Shown: positions 8,183 to 16,738, counted from the first letter of the stretch. The stretch is 64,000 bases of DNA from Chryseobacterium sp. SORGH_AS_0447 (GCF_030818695.1 NZ_JAUTAR010000001.1:1668501-1732500), one strand, 5' to 3'. Translations and numbers: made by a program. The notes: generated from the letters alone by a model not told the origin.

Positions 8183-9921
8183 TGCAGAACAGAATTATTT
8201 ACATATTAATCCTTTTTACTTCCGTAATTTCTTACGGGCAGGTAAACCTTACCGTAACGCCGGATAAGACAACCTACAATGGGAAAGATATCGTAAACTT
8301 GAGTATTGTTCTTGAAATTTCAGGTAGTGAAAATAATCCGCAGACAAAACTTCGTCTGCCGGATTTCTCCAAGTTCAATCTAATCGGAACAGGATCTGTA
8401 AACAATGCATTCATGGATCCGGAAACCAATACGGTAGTTTCTCAATCAGTGACCAGGCTTGCTCTTGAACCAAAACAGAAAGGGAAACTGAAAATAGGAT
8501 CATTCCTAATCACTATCAACAATAAGATTTATAAAACCGAACCTTTCGAAATTCTCGTTAAAGATTTGGAAAAGAAAACTGCGACGGCAGCCAATACTTC
8601 AAAAGACGTTTACCTGAATATGGAAATTGATGACCGTGAAGTCTATCAGGATCAGCCAACCGTTGCCGTATTAAAGGTATATTCTAAAAATATGGATAAT
8701 CTGAGGAAGGTGAGAAACATTCATCTTCCTGAGCAGGAAAACCTGGATGTATTTCCAATCAGTTTTGCCAGATCCGAAATCGATCCGTCGGATAACGGCA
8801 GCATGGCCTCACAGATCCTGGCCGTTTTTATGGTTTTTCCTAATGAAGCAGGCTATGTAGACGTTCCGGGTGTTTCCGCTTCTCTGAATTCTTATTCCCA
8901 TCGGGACAAGATTGTTTCCAACAAGGTAAAGATCAACGTAAAAAAACTTCCTGAAGGTTCACCCGAATGTTTCAAAAATGCCGTCGGAAATTTCAACGTG
9001 AGTGTTGCCAATATTTCAAAAGAAAAAGTAGAGGTGAAGAAGCCCATGAATGTATTGGTAAAAGTAACCGGTGAAGGGAATCTTAAAAGTATGGAAATTC
9101 CAAAGATTGCGGCTTCTCCGGATTATGAAGTTTTCGCTCCCAAGATTACATCGCGGGTATTGGTAGGAACCGAGGGAATGAAAGGAGAGGTACTGGCCAA
9201 TTATCTTGTAATTCCTAAAAAAGCAGGAGAAATAACCATCAGAACAGAGCATTTCGCATTTTTTGATCCTTCAAACAAAGAATATGTGGATCTTGGCGAA
9301 CAATCACTGGCTGTGAACGCTTTTTCCCACGATCAGATTCTTGAATCGCGTACTACTGTTGAGAAAGTAAATGAATACACCAACACCTTCCTGGAAACGG
9401 TAAACACCCCAGTTCTGAAAACAACCTCATTGAAAGTAAAAGAAAAAAGCAAGTTTCACTGGAACATCCTTTTCACCAATATTGCTATTCTGCTTGGATT
9501 GTTTCTTGCTTATCTGGGATTCAAAACATGGCAAAGAAAAAACCGATCTGTTAAAGAAACGGCAACTCCAGAACCAACGGGATCTGTTGAGGAAACCGAG
9601 AGAGAAATCAGAGAGAAACAGAAAACGGATATCAACGATTATTTCAGCTATCTGGAAAATCTTAAGGATAATTCGGACTATGAACGGTTCTTTCAGGCTT
9701 TTGATGAGCTGGACGGAGAGGTAAGAAAACAATATGCAGGCGGATCTGTAAGCGATTTCAGCAGTACACTGGAAAATCATCACGGGCTTGCTTTCGCTGA
9801 AGAATACCGAAGCCTTATCCAGCGTGTGCAGATGGAAAAGTATGCACCGGTAAAATCACCGGAAGCGATGGATGAGCTTTTAACGGCCATTGTTAATTTG
9901 TATTCAAGAATTAGCAAATAA
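8182..9921 (+). CDS. batD: BatD family protein
   Basis: A 579-residue BatD protein. It has a signal peptide (first 20 residues, ending SYGQ), a long periplasmic region of repeated beta-sandwich modules (about 22-430), one membrane segment (about 436-455) and a helical cytoplasmic tail. The start at 8182 overlaps the batC stop (TGATG), which implies coupled translation; in-frame TTG/GTG codons just upstream are less likely. It is the last gene of the Bat locus. The family is assigned to the Bacteroidota stress (aerotolerance) complex without a defined reaction. Confidence 0.88.
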   Translation: MQNRIIYILILFTSVISYGQVNLTVTPDKTTYNGKDIVNLSIVLEISGSENNPQTKLRLPDFSKFNLIGTGSVNNAFMDPETNTVVSQSVTRLALEPKQKGKLKIGSFLITINNKIYKTEPFEILVKDLEKKTATAANTSKDVYLNMEIDDREVYQDQPTVAVLKVYSKNMDNLRKVRNIHLPEQENLDVFPISFARSEIDPSDNGSMASQILAVFMVFPNEAGYVDVPGVSASLNSYSHRDKIVSNKVKINVKKLPEGSPECFKNAVGNFNVSVANISKEKVEVKKPMNVLVKVTGEGNLKSMEIPKIAASPDYEVFAPKITSRVLVGTEGMKGEVLANYLVIPKKAGEITIRTEHFAFFDPSNKEYVDLGEQSLAVNAFSHDQILESRTTVEKVNEYTNTFLETVNTPVLKTTSLKVKEKSKFHWNILFTNIAILLGLFLAYLGFKTWQRKNRSVKETATPEPTGSVEETEREIREKQKTDINDYFSYLENLKDNSDYERFFQAFDELDGEVRKQYAGGSVSDFSSTLENHHGLAFAEEYRSLIQRVQMEKYAPVKSPEAMDELLTAIVNLYSRISK

Positions 9922-9935
9922 TCAATTTATTTTCA

Positions 9936-9943
9936 TATTTTTG
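9936..9943 (+). promoter_or_regulatory. -7 promoter element upstream of marC-like gene
   Basis: TATTTTTG matches TAnnTTTG exactly and lies 23 bp before the ATG at 9966. This gives the MarC-family gene its own start of transcription immediately behind batD. No convincing -33 TTG was found. Confidence 0.4.
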
Positions 9944-9965
9944 CGAAATTTTTAATAACAGATTG

Positions 9966-10568
9966 ATGGATATTTTTGATCATTTTTCTATAAAAGAAAT
10001 TGTAACCTGTTTTATGGTGCTTTTTGCCGTGATTGATATCATCGGTTCTATTCCTATTGTAGTAAGCCTTCAGCAGAAATACGGACAGATCGAAGCGGAA
10101 AAAGCGACGCTTACCGCAGGCGCCATTATGTTGGTTTTCCTTTTCGTTGGGAACAAAATTCTGAAATTTATCGGCGTGGATGTGAATTCATTTGCCATTG
10201 CAGGTGCTTTTGTGATTTTTATCATTGCCCTCGAAATGATTTTGGGGATTGAGATCAACAAAACTTCCGAAGTGAAGGCGGCTTCCATTGTTCCGATTGC
10301 CTTTCCTCTTGTGGCAGGTGCCGGAACCTTAACGACAACGCTTTCCCTGAAGGCTGAATTTCATGATATTAATATTATTTTCGGAATCATTCTCAATACA
10401 ATTTTCGTATATTTGGTGCTGAAATCTGCGACCTGGCTGGAAAGGAAAATGGGGGATGCCACATTGGCCATTTTACAGAAGGTTTTCGGGATTATCCTGT
10501 TGGCGATTTCAATTAAATTATTTACCGCAAACTTTGCACAATTGGTGCAGAATTATATTAATTTTTAA
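9966..10568 (+). CDS. MarC family integral membrane protein
   Basis: A 200-residue MarC/UPF0056 inner-membrane protein with six predicted membrane helices and the family's glycine-rich helices (for example FPLVAGAGTLTT). The function of the family is unresolved; the earlier link to multiple antibiotic resistance was not upheld. The ATG at 9966 is preferred over an in-frame TTG at 9963. A small two-helix membrane protein follows 5 bp downstream on the same strand. Confidence 0.88.
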   Translation: MDIFDHFSIKEIVTCFMVLFAVIDIIGSIPIVVSLQQKYGQIEAEKATLTAGAIMLVFLFVGNKILKFIGVDVNSFAIAGAFVIFIIALEMILGIEINKTSEVKAASIVPIAFPLVAGAGTLTTTLSLKAEFHDINIIFGIILNTIFVYLVLKSATWLERKMGDATLAILQKVFGIILLAISIKLFTANFAQLVQNYINF

Positions 10569-10573
10569 GAATC

Positions 10574-10768
10574 ATGCAGAAGTTTTATAAAGTATTTTTG
10601 GTAGTGTTTATCGTGTTTATTGCGATCAATGTGTATGCGCTGGACTGGCAGTCGGATATGTTGTCCGAAGATAACTCGAAGTTCGTATTCTCTATTGCTT
10701 CAGCCGTTATCGGACTGATGCTGCTGTTCGTAATGAATACCTGGAGTAAAATAGGCATAAAGAAATAA
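10574..10768 (+). CDS. small two-TM membrane protein
   Basis: A 64-residue protein with two hydrophobic helices (about 5-22 and 41-58) joined by a short acidic loop (WQSDMLSEDNSK) and ending in basic residues (GIKK). It starts 5 bp after the MarC-family gene and is followed at once by a good terminator, so the two form one transcript. No family is recognised. The topology suggests both ends in the cytoplasm. Confidence 0.7.
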   Translation: MQKFYKVFLVVFIVFIAINVYALDWQSDMLSEDNSKFVFSIASAVIGLMLLFVMNTWSKIGIKK

Positions 10769-10792
10769 ATTTTAAAAATTTACAGATACAAG

Positions 10793-10820
10793 ACCTCTTT
10801 CATTTTGAAGGAGGTTTTTT
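10793..10820 (+). terminator. intrinsic terminator after marC-like operon
   Basis: A 9-bp stem (10793-10801 with 10807-10815, one G-T wobble) with a 5-nt ATTTT loop is followed by a six-T tract. It ends the transcript of the two plus-strand membrane-protein genes. Confidence 0.75.
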
Positions 10821-10852
10821 GTTATATTGAGCTGAGGTTGATTATCAATAGG

Positions 10853-10870
10853 AGCGGACTTTAGTCCGCT
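10853..10870. repeat. palindromic intergenic element
   Basis: AGCGGACT, TT, AGTCCGCT forms a perfect 8-bp inverted repeat. A related block (GGGCTTTAGCC) follows about 35 bp later. Both look like dispersed intergenic palindromes rather than terminators, since no T tract follows. They open the gene-free stretch 10821-11484. Confidence 0.5.
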
Positions 10871-11110
10871 TATGAGATCGATTTTCACTAGGGCTTTAGC
10901 CAAACTTGCAGCAGGGTTGCAAAACTGTTTTATTTTCAATAGATTCCACAGAATTTCACAGGGAATAATTATGATTCAGGATTCGCTCCTCCAATGGAAA
11001 TCTTCCGTTTCTACCATATAGGATGAAATTAGCATCCGCGTTTCAATGCAAAGTTTGTTACCCCTATGGTAACCTAGATATCATATTATAAAATTGCGTG
11101 GAAAGATTCG

Positions 11111-11286
11111 GGTTTAGATTCCTGTGGAATGACAAGATGCTGGAAACATGAGTTAAAAAAATAACACAACGTTGTCATCGCCCCGTGTATCTAGATAATT
11201 ATATAAAAAGATGTGAATTAAGATAGTATGTCAGGAAACATGAGTTAAAAAACAACACCACGTTGTCATCCCGTAGGGATCTAAAC
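11111..11286. repeat. cluster of dispersed intergenic repeat units
   Basis: Two imperfect direct copies (11142-11197 and 11233-11286) share GGAAACATGAGTTAAAAAA and then a GTTGTCATC-type segment. An inverted partner precedes them at 11111-11135 (TTTAGATTCCTGTGGAATGAC, cut here to its core), which pairs with the end of the second copy. No open reading frame of note occurs in 10821-11484. This is repeat-rich intergenic DNA of the kind scattered through flavobacterial genomes. Confidence 0.55.
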
Positions 11287-11484
11287 ATAATATTAGAGAT
11301 TTCACTCAACCGAAAATCTTCGATTTTCTCTCTTCTGTGCTCTAAAAATATGCGCAATATTTAAAACTAAAATCTAATGTGACTCATGTGCTAAAAAACT
11401 TTTGTGACTTTGTGGTTATATTTTTCCTGCATGGTGAAGACTGCCTCAGCCACCGTTTGCTTATCATGACATTCCGGAAATGAA

Positions 11485-12453
11485 TTATAAAACAACAAGG
11501 TTCTTTAATACCGCTTCGGATTTCAGCTCGGTTTCAATCCATTCTTTTTCAGGATTGCTTTGCGCGGTAATGCCACCGCCAACAAACACATGAACGGAAT
11601 CCTGATAAAGCCTGGAACAGCGGAGATTCACAAAATACTGAACGGTGTCTTCCGTTTCGATTTTAATATAGCCGGCATAGAGTTCCCGTGAAAATTTTTC
11701 AAGTTTCTGAATGCTTTCCTTACAGAATTCTTTCGGAATACCACAAACGGCGGGGGTAGGGTGTAACACCTGAATAAGAGCATCTAGATCTTCCGGTTGT
11801 ATCTTTGCCTTAAAATCGGTGCGGAGGTGCTTGATGTTTCCAGAAATATGGTCAAAGGTCCCGGATTCATCTACATTTTCAGAATAATTATTTAAAATAG
11901 TCCGGATGTAATTGGTCACCGGTTTCTGTTCCTCGATTTCCTTTTCCGACCAGTTTTCCGAAACCGGCAGTGTACCGGCAAGGCTCATGGTTTCAAATTC
12001 ATGGGTTGTCTTGTTGAATTTTCCCAGCACTTCGGAGAATGCACCCATCCAGGAATGTTCGCCATCATTAAAAATATACCTGAAAGCATTGGGATATGAT
12101 GTGCAGAGGTTTTTAAAGCTGCTTTTGAGGTCGATCTCCTGAAATTCCCTGAAAATCTTTCTTCTTGAATAGACGAGTTTTGGAAGATGGTTTTCCTTAA
12201 TTACCCCGATTACATTTTCAAGCTGGTTTAGGTATTCATCTTTGGTTTCGGCAACGAATCCAGCTGTACCTTCGGGCAGGTGCTTGCTTGAAATAACGGT
12301 ATCTGCAAAATATTCCGGACTTATTTCAACCACATTTCCGGCAAATTCTAATGGGTCTGAACCGTCAAAAGCATAAAACCCGATTTTTTTTTGTCCGGAA
12401 CCTTTGTCTGTGGAATACAGTGTTTCGTCGAATGGAAATTTGAAATAAATCAT
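11485..12453 (-). CDS. isochorismate synthase (chorismate-binding enzyme)
   Basis: A 322-residue chorismate-binding enzyme that converts chorismate to isochorismate, the entry to menaquinone and sometimes siderophore synthesis. Family motifs are SLAGT (157-161), HPTPAVCG (231-238) and the C-terminal FVGGGITAQSNPEKEW. The N-terminal domain is shorter than in E. coli MenF/EntC, which is common in Bacteroidota. Since menaquinone is the usual quinone in this group, a MenF role is most likely. A PaaI-type thioesterase of the kind often adjacent to it lies 3.7 kb upstream, with other genes between them. Confidence 0.85.
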   Translation of the reverse strand: MIYFKFPFDETLYSTDKGSGQKKIGFYAFDGSDPLEFAGNVVEISPEYFADTVISSKHLPEGTAGFVAETKDEYLNQLENVIGVIKENHLPKLVYSRRKIFREFQEIDLKSSFKNLCTSYPNAFRYIFNDGEHSWMGAFSEVLGKFNKTTHEFETMSLAGTLPVSENWSEKEIEEQKPVTNYIRTILNNYSENVDESGTFDHISGNIKHLRTDFKAKIQPEDLDALIQVLHPTPAVCGIPKEFCKESIQKLEKFSRELYAGYIKIETEDTVQYFVNLRCSRLYQDSVHVFVGGGITAQSNPEKEWIETELKSEAVLKNLVVL

Positions 12454-12474
12454 TGTTTAAGGGATTTGCAGAAA

Positions 12475-13377
12475 TCAGAGCTTCGAAAGGATATAGGAAA
12501 TTCCGAAACTTATTTTTCTTTCTGCAAAGGTATTATTCGTCTTAAAAATCTCAAAATCAAAGTCAGCATTTTTTAATGAAAAATTCTTTAAAGCATATTG
12601 CTGATATTCTGCGGATAAAAGGAATCTCCGTAAAATACGGTATTGAATTCCCAATGCAAAGCCCAGGTTGGTCTGGCTGGATTTAAAATCATCCACCCGG
12701 TTCAGAACATTGTTTTCCGGTACCAGAAACTGCATCTTATAGGTGTTGCGATTCACCAGGATCCCGGCAAAAGGGCGGATATTTCTCCAGTTATACATGA
12801 ATTTCAGCTGAACCGAATATTCAAAATGCTTATTGTTAAATCGTTGGAATAAGAGTGGCTGGTTATCTTTCGTAAAATAATATCCGTTAAAAAAAGTATC
12901 TTCCTTGTTGGCATCCAGATCGAAGGAGGAATTCCAGTGATAGACATTTGCAGAAAGCTGCACTGAAAACTGGGAACTGAAAAAACTTTTAGAGGCCCAA
13001 AACCCAAGATATTCTCCGAACTGGTTGTTGTTCCCTGAATTTTCTGTGGTCCAGTTTGTGTTTTTTAAGCCTGCTCCGCCTTCAATTCCGTACAGAAAAG
13101 TCGCAGGTCTCCGTAATTGTGCCCTTCTGGAAGCCCTTTGCCGATCGATTTCTTCTTTGTAAACATTCCGTACGAATTTTGTTTCTTCAACTTTCAATTC
13201 GGGAAGGATCAGGTCTTTCAGCCTGGACGGTAAAGGCTTGAAACGGTAGACCGTATCATAAACAACTACTTTTTCATAGATATATACCGTATCCACTTTC
13301 TTTTTTTTACGGTTTTGGGCAAATGAAAGGCTTACCGTTAAGACTGATAAAAGCAATACGAGTTTTCTGAGCATCAT
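12475..13377 (-). CDS. predicted outer-membrane beta-barrel protein
   Basis: A 300-residue protein with a signal peptide (MLRKLVLLLSVLTVSLSFAQ), a basic linker (NRKKKKVDTVYIYEKVVVYD) and a C-terminal region of alternating amphipathic strands rich in aromatic residues, ending in ISYILSKL, as in PorT/OmpA-like barrels of Bacteroidota. It begins 15 bp after the stop of the sigma-factor fusion and is surely co-transcribed. The DTVYIYEK motif resembles the DTIFVEK end of that sigma protein, which suggests related linkers or interaction segments. Starts at 13377 and 13374 are equivalent (MM). Confidence 0.7.
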   Translation of the reverse strand: MMLRKLVLLLSVLTVSLSFAQNRKKKKVDTVYIYEKVVVYDTVYRFKPLPSRLKDLILPELKVEETKFVRNVYKEEIDRQRASRRAQLRRPATFLYGIEGGAGLKNTNWTTENSGNNNQFGEYLGFWASKSFFSSQFSVQLSANVYHWNSSFDLDANKEDTFFNGYYFTKDNQPLLFQRFNNKHFEYSVQLKFMYNWRNIRPFAGILVNRNTYKMQFLVPENNVLNRVDDFKSSQTNLGFALGIQYRILRRFLLSAEYQQYALKNFSLKNADFDFEIFKTNNTFAERKISFGISYILSKL

Positions 13378-13391
13378 GGTCTGTCGGCAGT

Positions 13392-14501
13392 TTATTTTTC
13401 TACAAAGATAGTATCTCTTTTAATGATTTTTTTAACGACCATAACTTTCTGCGATGGTTCTGCTAAAGAATCTCCGGTAATGCCTTTTTTAGAGTGTTGT
13501 CTGCTGATTACTTTTTCTTCATTCTGAATTTTTGGAGTATTGTTCTGCCCGTTATTTTCAGACGATGCTTCTTTTAGCTGTTGGCTGACTGAATTTTGTA
13601 TTGAATCTGAACCCGATATTGCTTTATTTAGCTGGGGATGTTCTATAGTATTTTGATTGTTATCCAATGAAACCGACGAGGATGCAGATTGACGAGCGGT
13701 TAAAAAACCGTTTCCAGGCCGCATCAGGAAAATTGATATTATAATAATGATCAGAACAGTTCCTGCGATGATTCCTTTTTTCTGCATGGCAGCATTTGAG
13801 GAGGGAAGGATTAAAATTTTTCCCATACTGCCGGATGGAATTTCAAAGCTTTTTGAAGGGGAAATTTGAAAATCTGCAAATTTACTTTTGAATGTCTGCG
13901 CCCAGAGCAATCCGCCCAGGCCAAAGATGACAAGCAACTGTGCCGTTTTCTTTTTCGGGGTATTCTGGTTGATCGTGTTGTTCAATAAATAATTTTGAAC
14001 CGATTTTTTAGCTCTCAAAAGATGAGATTTGGATGTATTTACTGTAATACCAAGCAGTCCGGAAATTTCGGCGTGCGAATGGTTTTCAATAAAAAAAAGG
14101 TTAAAAACCGATTTATGGTGGGGCGGAAGGTTGTCGATCGATGATAACAATTCTTCACGCGTAAAGTCGTAAATGAAAATGTTTTTTTCTTCTGAAAAAG
14201 GATGGTCCATGTCTGCGTAGGTATCTGGGATTTCTGAGGGTTTCGCATCGACGAACGTATGTTTGCTGTATTTGCGGATGTGCTGTAAAGCGTTATTAAC
14301 AACAATTTTTTTCAGCCATGCAAATAATGCCTTTTCATCGTTCAGCTGATTGTTTTTCTGAATGGCATTCATAAAGCTGTCCTGTACAATATCTTCTGCC
14401 GTATAAATATCCGTGATATATCTACGGCAAATCCCCAAAAGTTTCGGGGAATATTGGCTGTAGACTTTCTGCCAGTCTAAATTATTGGTATTCTGTATCA
14501 T
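13392..14501 (-). CDS. ECF sigma factor with C-terminal membrane extension
   Basis: The first ~160 residues are a sigma-70 ECF factor: region 2 (QKVYSQYSPKLLGICRRY through FAWLKKIVVNNALQHIRKY) and region 4 (LPPHHKSVFNLFFIENHSHAEI followed by the helix-turn-helix GITVNTSKSHLLRAKKS). Unusually the chain continues for about 200 residues, with hydrophobic segments KTAQLLVIFGLGGLLWA and GTVLIIIIISIFLM and a Ser/Asn-rich tail ending VVKKIIKRDTIFVEK. That tail resembles the membrane-bound partner proteins normally encoded next to such sigma factors, so sigma and regulator may be fused. Start chosen at 14501 (MIQNTNN); 14540 and 14567 are in-frame alternatives. Confidence 0.8.
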   Translation of the reverse strand: MIQNTNNLDWQKVYSQYSPKLLGICRRYITDIYTAEDIVQDSFMNAIQKNNQLNDEKALFAWLKKIVVNNALQHIRKYSKHTFVDAKPSEIPDTYADMDHPFSEEKNIFIYDFTREELLSSIDNLPPHHKSVFNLFFIENHSHAEISGLLGITVNTSKSHLLRAKKSVQNYLLNNTINQNTPKKKTAQLLVIFGLGGLLWAQTFKSKFADFQISPSKSFEIPSGSMGKILILPSSNAAMQKKGIIAGTVLIIIIISIFLMRPGNGFLTARQSASSSVSLDNNQNTIEHPQLNKAISGSDSIQNSVSQQLKEASSENNGQNNTPKIQNEEKVISRQHSKKGITGDSLAEPSQKVMVVKKIIKRDTIFVEK

Positions 14502-14698
14502 ATTTTTATTCGGGATAACAATAACCAATTGTTTTCCCATCGAAATAATATTAATTTTTAAATTCACCCCATCCCAGCACTGCCTGGGATAAAGGTAAAT
14601 TTAATAAAAAGGATACGAAATAATTTTTTACAAAAATTTGGTTTTATAATATAAGGATGAAATAAAATGAAAAGGTTGCAGTGTTTTTGAAAAATATT

Positions 14699-15727
14699 TT
14701 AATTCACGACAACAAAAACTGAGTTAAATGCATTTACAACCGTATTAGCAGGATTAGTAATGCTTTGTATCTCATTATTGTTTATGTATACTTTACTTGC
14801 GAAAGGTATACCTTTTTGCTTTATTACATATATATTACCATCAAGAACAAAAAGATCTTGAATAATCTCGTAGTCCGGGTCCAAAGGGAATGTCGTCTCA
14901 ATATCGTTTTTATAATAAAAGTTATTCATCAGCATTCTTCCTGTTATATAATAGTCAGCAGAAGTTTTTTCTCCGGAAATTTTACCAAAGGTAAAAATAG
15001 GATGTGAAAAATTCGCAGCAAGAATCTCTGTATTGGTAGATAATTGCATGGAATAGTAATTGTAATTTTTAATATAAAGAAACTGGATTCCCGATGAGGT
15101 TTCTGTAAAATTACACACACGGATGATTCCAGGAACTGTGTGAAATACGGAATTTACATAATACCCGGACTCAGTTGTACCGGCATTTCGTATTGTTGCA
15201 GAAATATAGGACTGATGATTAAAAACACTAATTTTCGAATCGTCATAAATAATATTGTCAGATGTATTAAGCTCTGTCTTTACCCCGTTTTTCCAAAGAC
15301 AAAAAGCATATCTTTGAACAGCGACGGGTGAAAGCGTATCATAATATCCGATAAAATAAGTGTCATTACCATCAACTGCTATATCTAAAATCTTATAGTA
15401 ATGCCCCGCTGGAATGCCTAGATATTGTTCTAAGTTCAGCCGTATATTATTTTTCCAGTAATAATAGCTGCCATTAAAGTTCGTACGGGTTTTTCCGAGA
15501 ACATGTACATTGTTATTTTCTACGATGATTTTATTGGCAGTAGTACTATCTGGAGAAAAAAGATTTGTTTTAATATTATTTTTCCAGTAGCAAGCTTTGT
15601 AATTTTCCATCCCCGCCACGTATACGTCATGTGAAGTGACGTTTTTTTCTAAAGCGTCAGTGTTATCAGGTGAACATGAAATGCAGAAAGTGAGTAAAAG
15701 TAAAAAAGGTAAAATTAAAGTCTTCAT
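14699..15727 (-). CDS. lipoprotein of unknown function
   Basis: A 342-residue lipoprotein. The start at 15727 gives a clean lipoprotein signal (MKTLILPFLLLLTFCISC, Cys at 18), whereas the open frame extends 63 further codons with no signal peptide. The body repeats a module with VYVAGMENYKACYWKNNIKT, YYWKNNIRLNL and LWKNGVKTEL, each followed by a strand ending in a V-x-G/D turn. This suggests a beta-propeller or similar repeat fold. A decayed copy of the same gene lies immediately upstream. Probably displayed in the outer membrane; role unknown. Confidence 0.72.
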   Translation of the reverse strand: MKTLILPFLLLLTFCISCSPDNTDALEKNVTSHDVYVAGMENYKACYWKNNIKTNLFSPDSTTANKIIVENNNVHVLGKTRTNFNGSYYYWKNNIRLNLEQYLGIPAGHYYKILDIAVDGNDTYFIGYYDTLSPVAVQRYAFCLWKNGVKTELNTSDNIIYDDSKISVFNHQSYISATIRNAGTTESGYYVNSVFHTVPGIIRVCNFTETSSGIQFLYIKNYNYYSMQLSTNTEILAANFSHPIFTFGKISGEKTSADYYITGRMLMNNFYYKNDIETTFPLDPDYEIIQDLFVLDGNIYVIKQKGIPFASKVYINNNEIQSITNPANTVVNAFNSVFVVVN

Positions 15728-15779
15728 GGTTATTAATTTCTTATAAGATGAAAAAAAATGAAAAGGTTGCAGTGCTTTT

Positions 15780-16088
15780 GAAAATATTTTAATTCGTAGC
15801 AATAAAACTGAGATAAAACATTTATAAATATATTTTTCGGATTGATAGTTTTTGTTTTTCTGATAATAATCCAGTCTTATCGACAAAAAGATTTTGTCTG
15901 CTGATTTATCAAGCATAGTTAAATCCTGAACGAAAAGACAAATTAAAATCTGTAGGAAAAGTCTGGATATTGTTCTTATAATAAAAATTGTTCGTCATCG
16001 CGATTTTTATTACATACTGATTCATCGAGGATAAATACGGAATGCCGAATATCAATAAAATTAGAAAAGATAAAATAAGAGTCTTCAT
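15780..16088 (-). pseudogene. decayed, internally deleted copy of the adjacent lipoprotein gene
   Basis: From the ATG at 16088 the frame reads MKTLILSFLILLIFGI, close to the intact neighbour's MKTLILPFLLLLTFCI. It then jumps to MTNNFYYKNNIQTFPTDF, matching the neighbour's LMNNFYYKNDIETTFPLDP near its C-terminus, and stops. In another frame NPKNIFINVLSQF matches NPANTVVNAFNSVF at the neighbour's end. The 3' and 5' flanks also match those of the intact copy (AAAAGGTTGCAGTG and the bases around the start). This is a tandem duplicate that lost about 250 codons and later shifted frame. Confidence 0.7.
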
Positions 16089-16141
16089 GGTTGTTAGTTT
16101 CCTATAAGATGCACAAAAATAAAAAGGTTGCAGTCAGCACA

Positions 16142-16170
16142 TAAAAAAAAGCTCAAAAAAACTTGAGCTT
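16142..16170 (-). terminator. intrinsic terminator after PaaI-type thioesterase
   Basis: On the minus strand AAGCTCAA and TTGAGCTT form an 8-bp stem (16149-16156 with 16163-16170) followed by a run of T. It sits 20 bp beyond the thioesterase stop. Confidence 0.75.
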
Positions 16171-16190
16171 CGTATTTTATTCCATTAACC

Positions 16191-16625
16191 TTACTTCCGA
16201 ATAATGGTATTCGTCATGGTGGTGTGGCTGATCAACGCGTCTTTTTCATCGCGGATTTCGATTTCGGAGACGTGCATGGTCTTTCCTTTACGAATAAACC
16301 GGGCAACCGCAGTTACCGTTCCGTCTTTTTTGCTTCTCAGGTGGTTGGTATTGATGTTGGTTCCCACCCCAAAGTATTTTTCACTGTCGATAAAGATATT
16401 GGACAGGCTTGATCCCATGGTTTCGGCCAGCACACAGCTTGCCCCGCCGTGCATGATCCCGAATGGCTGATGGATTCTTGGTAAAACAGGCATTGTAGCC
16501 GTTAAGGTTTCATTTTCCATATCAATATCCGTGAAATGGATTTCCAGGGTTTTAGCGAAAGTTTCTTCGCCCCAGCTGTTGATGAATTCCAGTATTTCTT
16601 CCTTCGTCTTATCTTTAGTATACAT
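16191..16625 (-). CDS. PaaI-type hotdog thioesterase
   Basis: A 144-residue hotdog-fold acyl-CoA thioesterase of the PaaI/YdiI type. The catalytic region is HQPFGIMHGGASCVLAET (52-69), with the HGG loop (59-61) and the likely catalytic Glu68. Homologues include 1,4-dihydroxy-2-naphthoyl-CoA thioesterase (MenI) of menaquinone synthesis, a plausible role given the isochorismate synthase 3.7 kb away. Sequence alone cannot separate MenI from phenylacetyl-CoA thioesterases. A terminator follows it. Confidence 0.87.
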   Translation of the reverse strand: MYTKDKTKEEILEFINSWGEETFAKTLEIHFTDIDMENETLTATMPVLPRIHQPFGIMHGGASCVLAETMGSSLSNIFIDSEKYFGVGTNINTNHLRSKKDGTVTAVARFIRKGKTMHVSEIEIRDEKDALISHTTMTNTIIRK

Positions 16626-16663
16626 CTTTTTTATGAGTAATAAATAATGGGTAATGAGTAATT

Positions 16664-16738
16664 TTGCTAGTTGCTAGTTGCTAGTTGCTAGTTGCTAGTT
16701 GCTAGTTGCTAGTTGCTAGTTGCTAGTTGCTAGTTGCT
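16664..16738. repeat. heptanucleotide tandem repeat (TTGCTAG) x10.7
   Basis: Ten perfect TTGCTAG units plus a five-base partial unit run without a single mismatch. The right end overlaps the last codons and the stop of the leftward acyltransferase gene: its final residues T-S-N and TAG stop are read from the repeat. Such identity points to recent slippage expansion. Because the stop lies in the first units read, a change in copy number should alter only the 3' UTR. Confidence 0.95.

Noticed and set aside
9427..9783. Long antisense open frames inside batD and other large genes
   Set aside because: They mirror strongly coding genes on the other strand, with no start context or sensible protein composition.
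11398..11484. Short open frame downstream of isochorismate synthase with protein-like composition (TVAEAVFTMQEKYNHK)
   Set aside because: It begins after a stop with no start codon and runs into the AAGTCACAAAAG-type sequence common in flavobacterial intergenic DNA.
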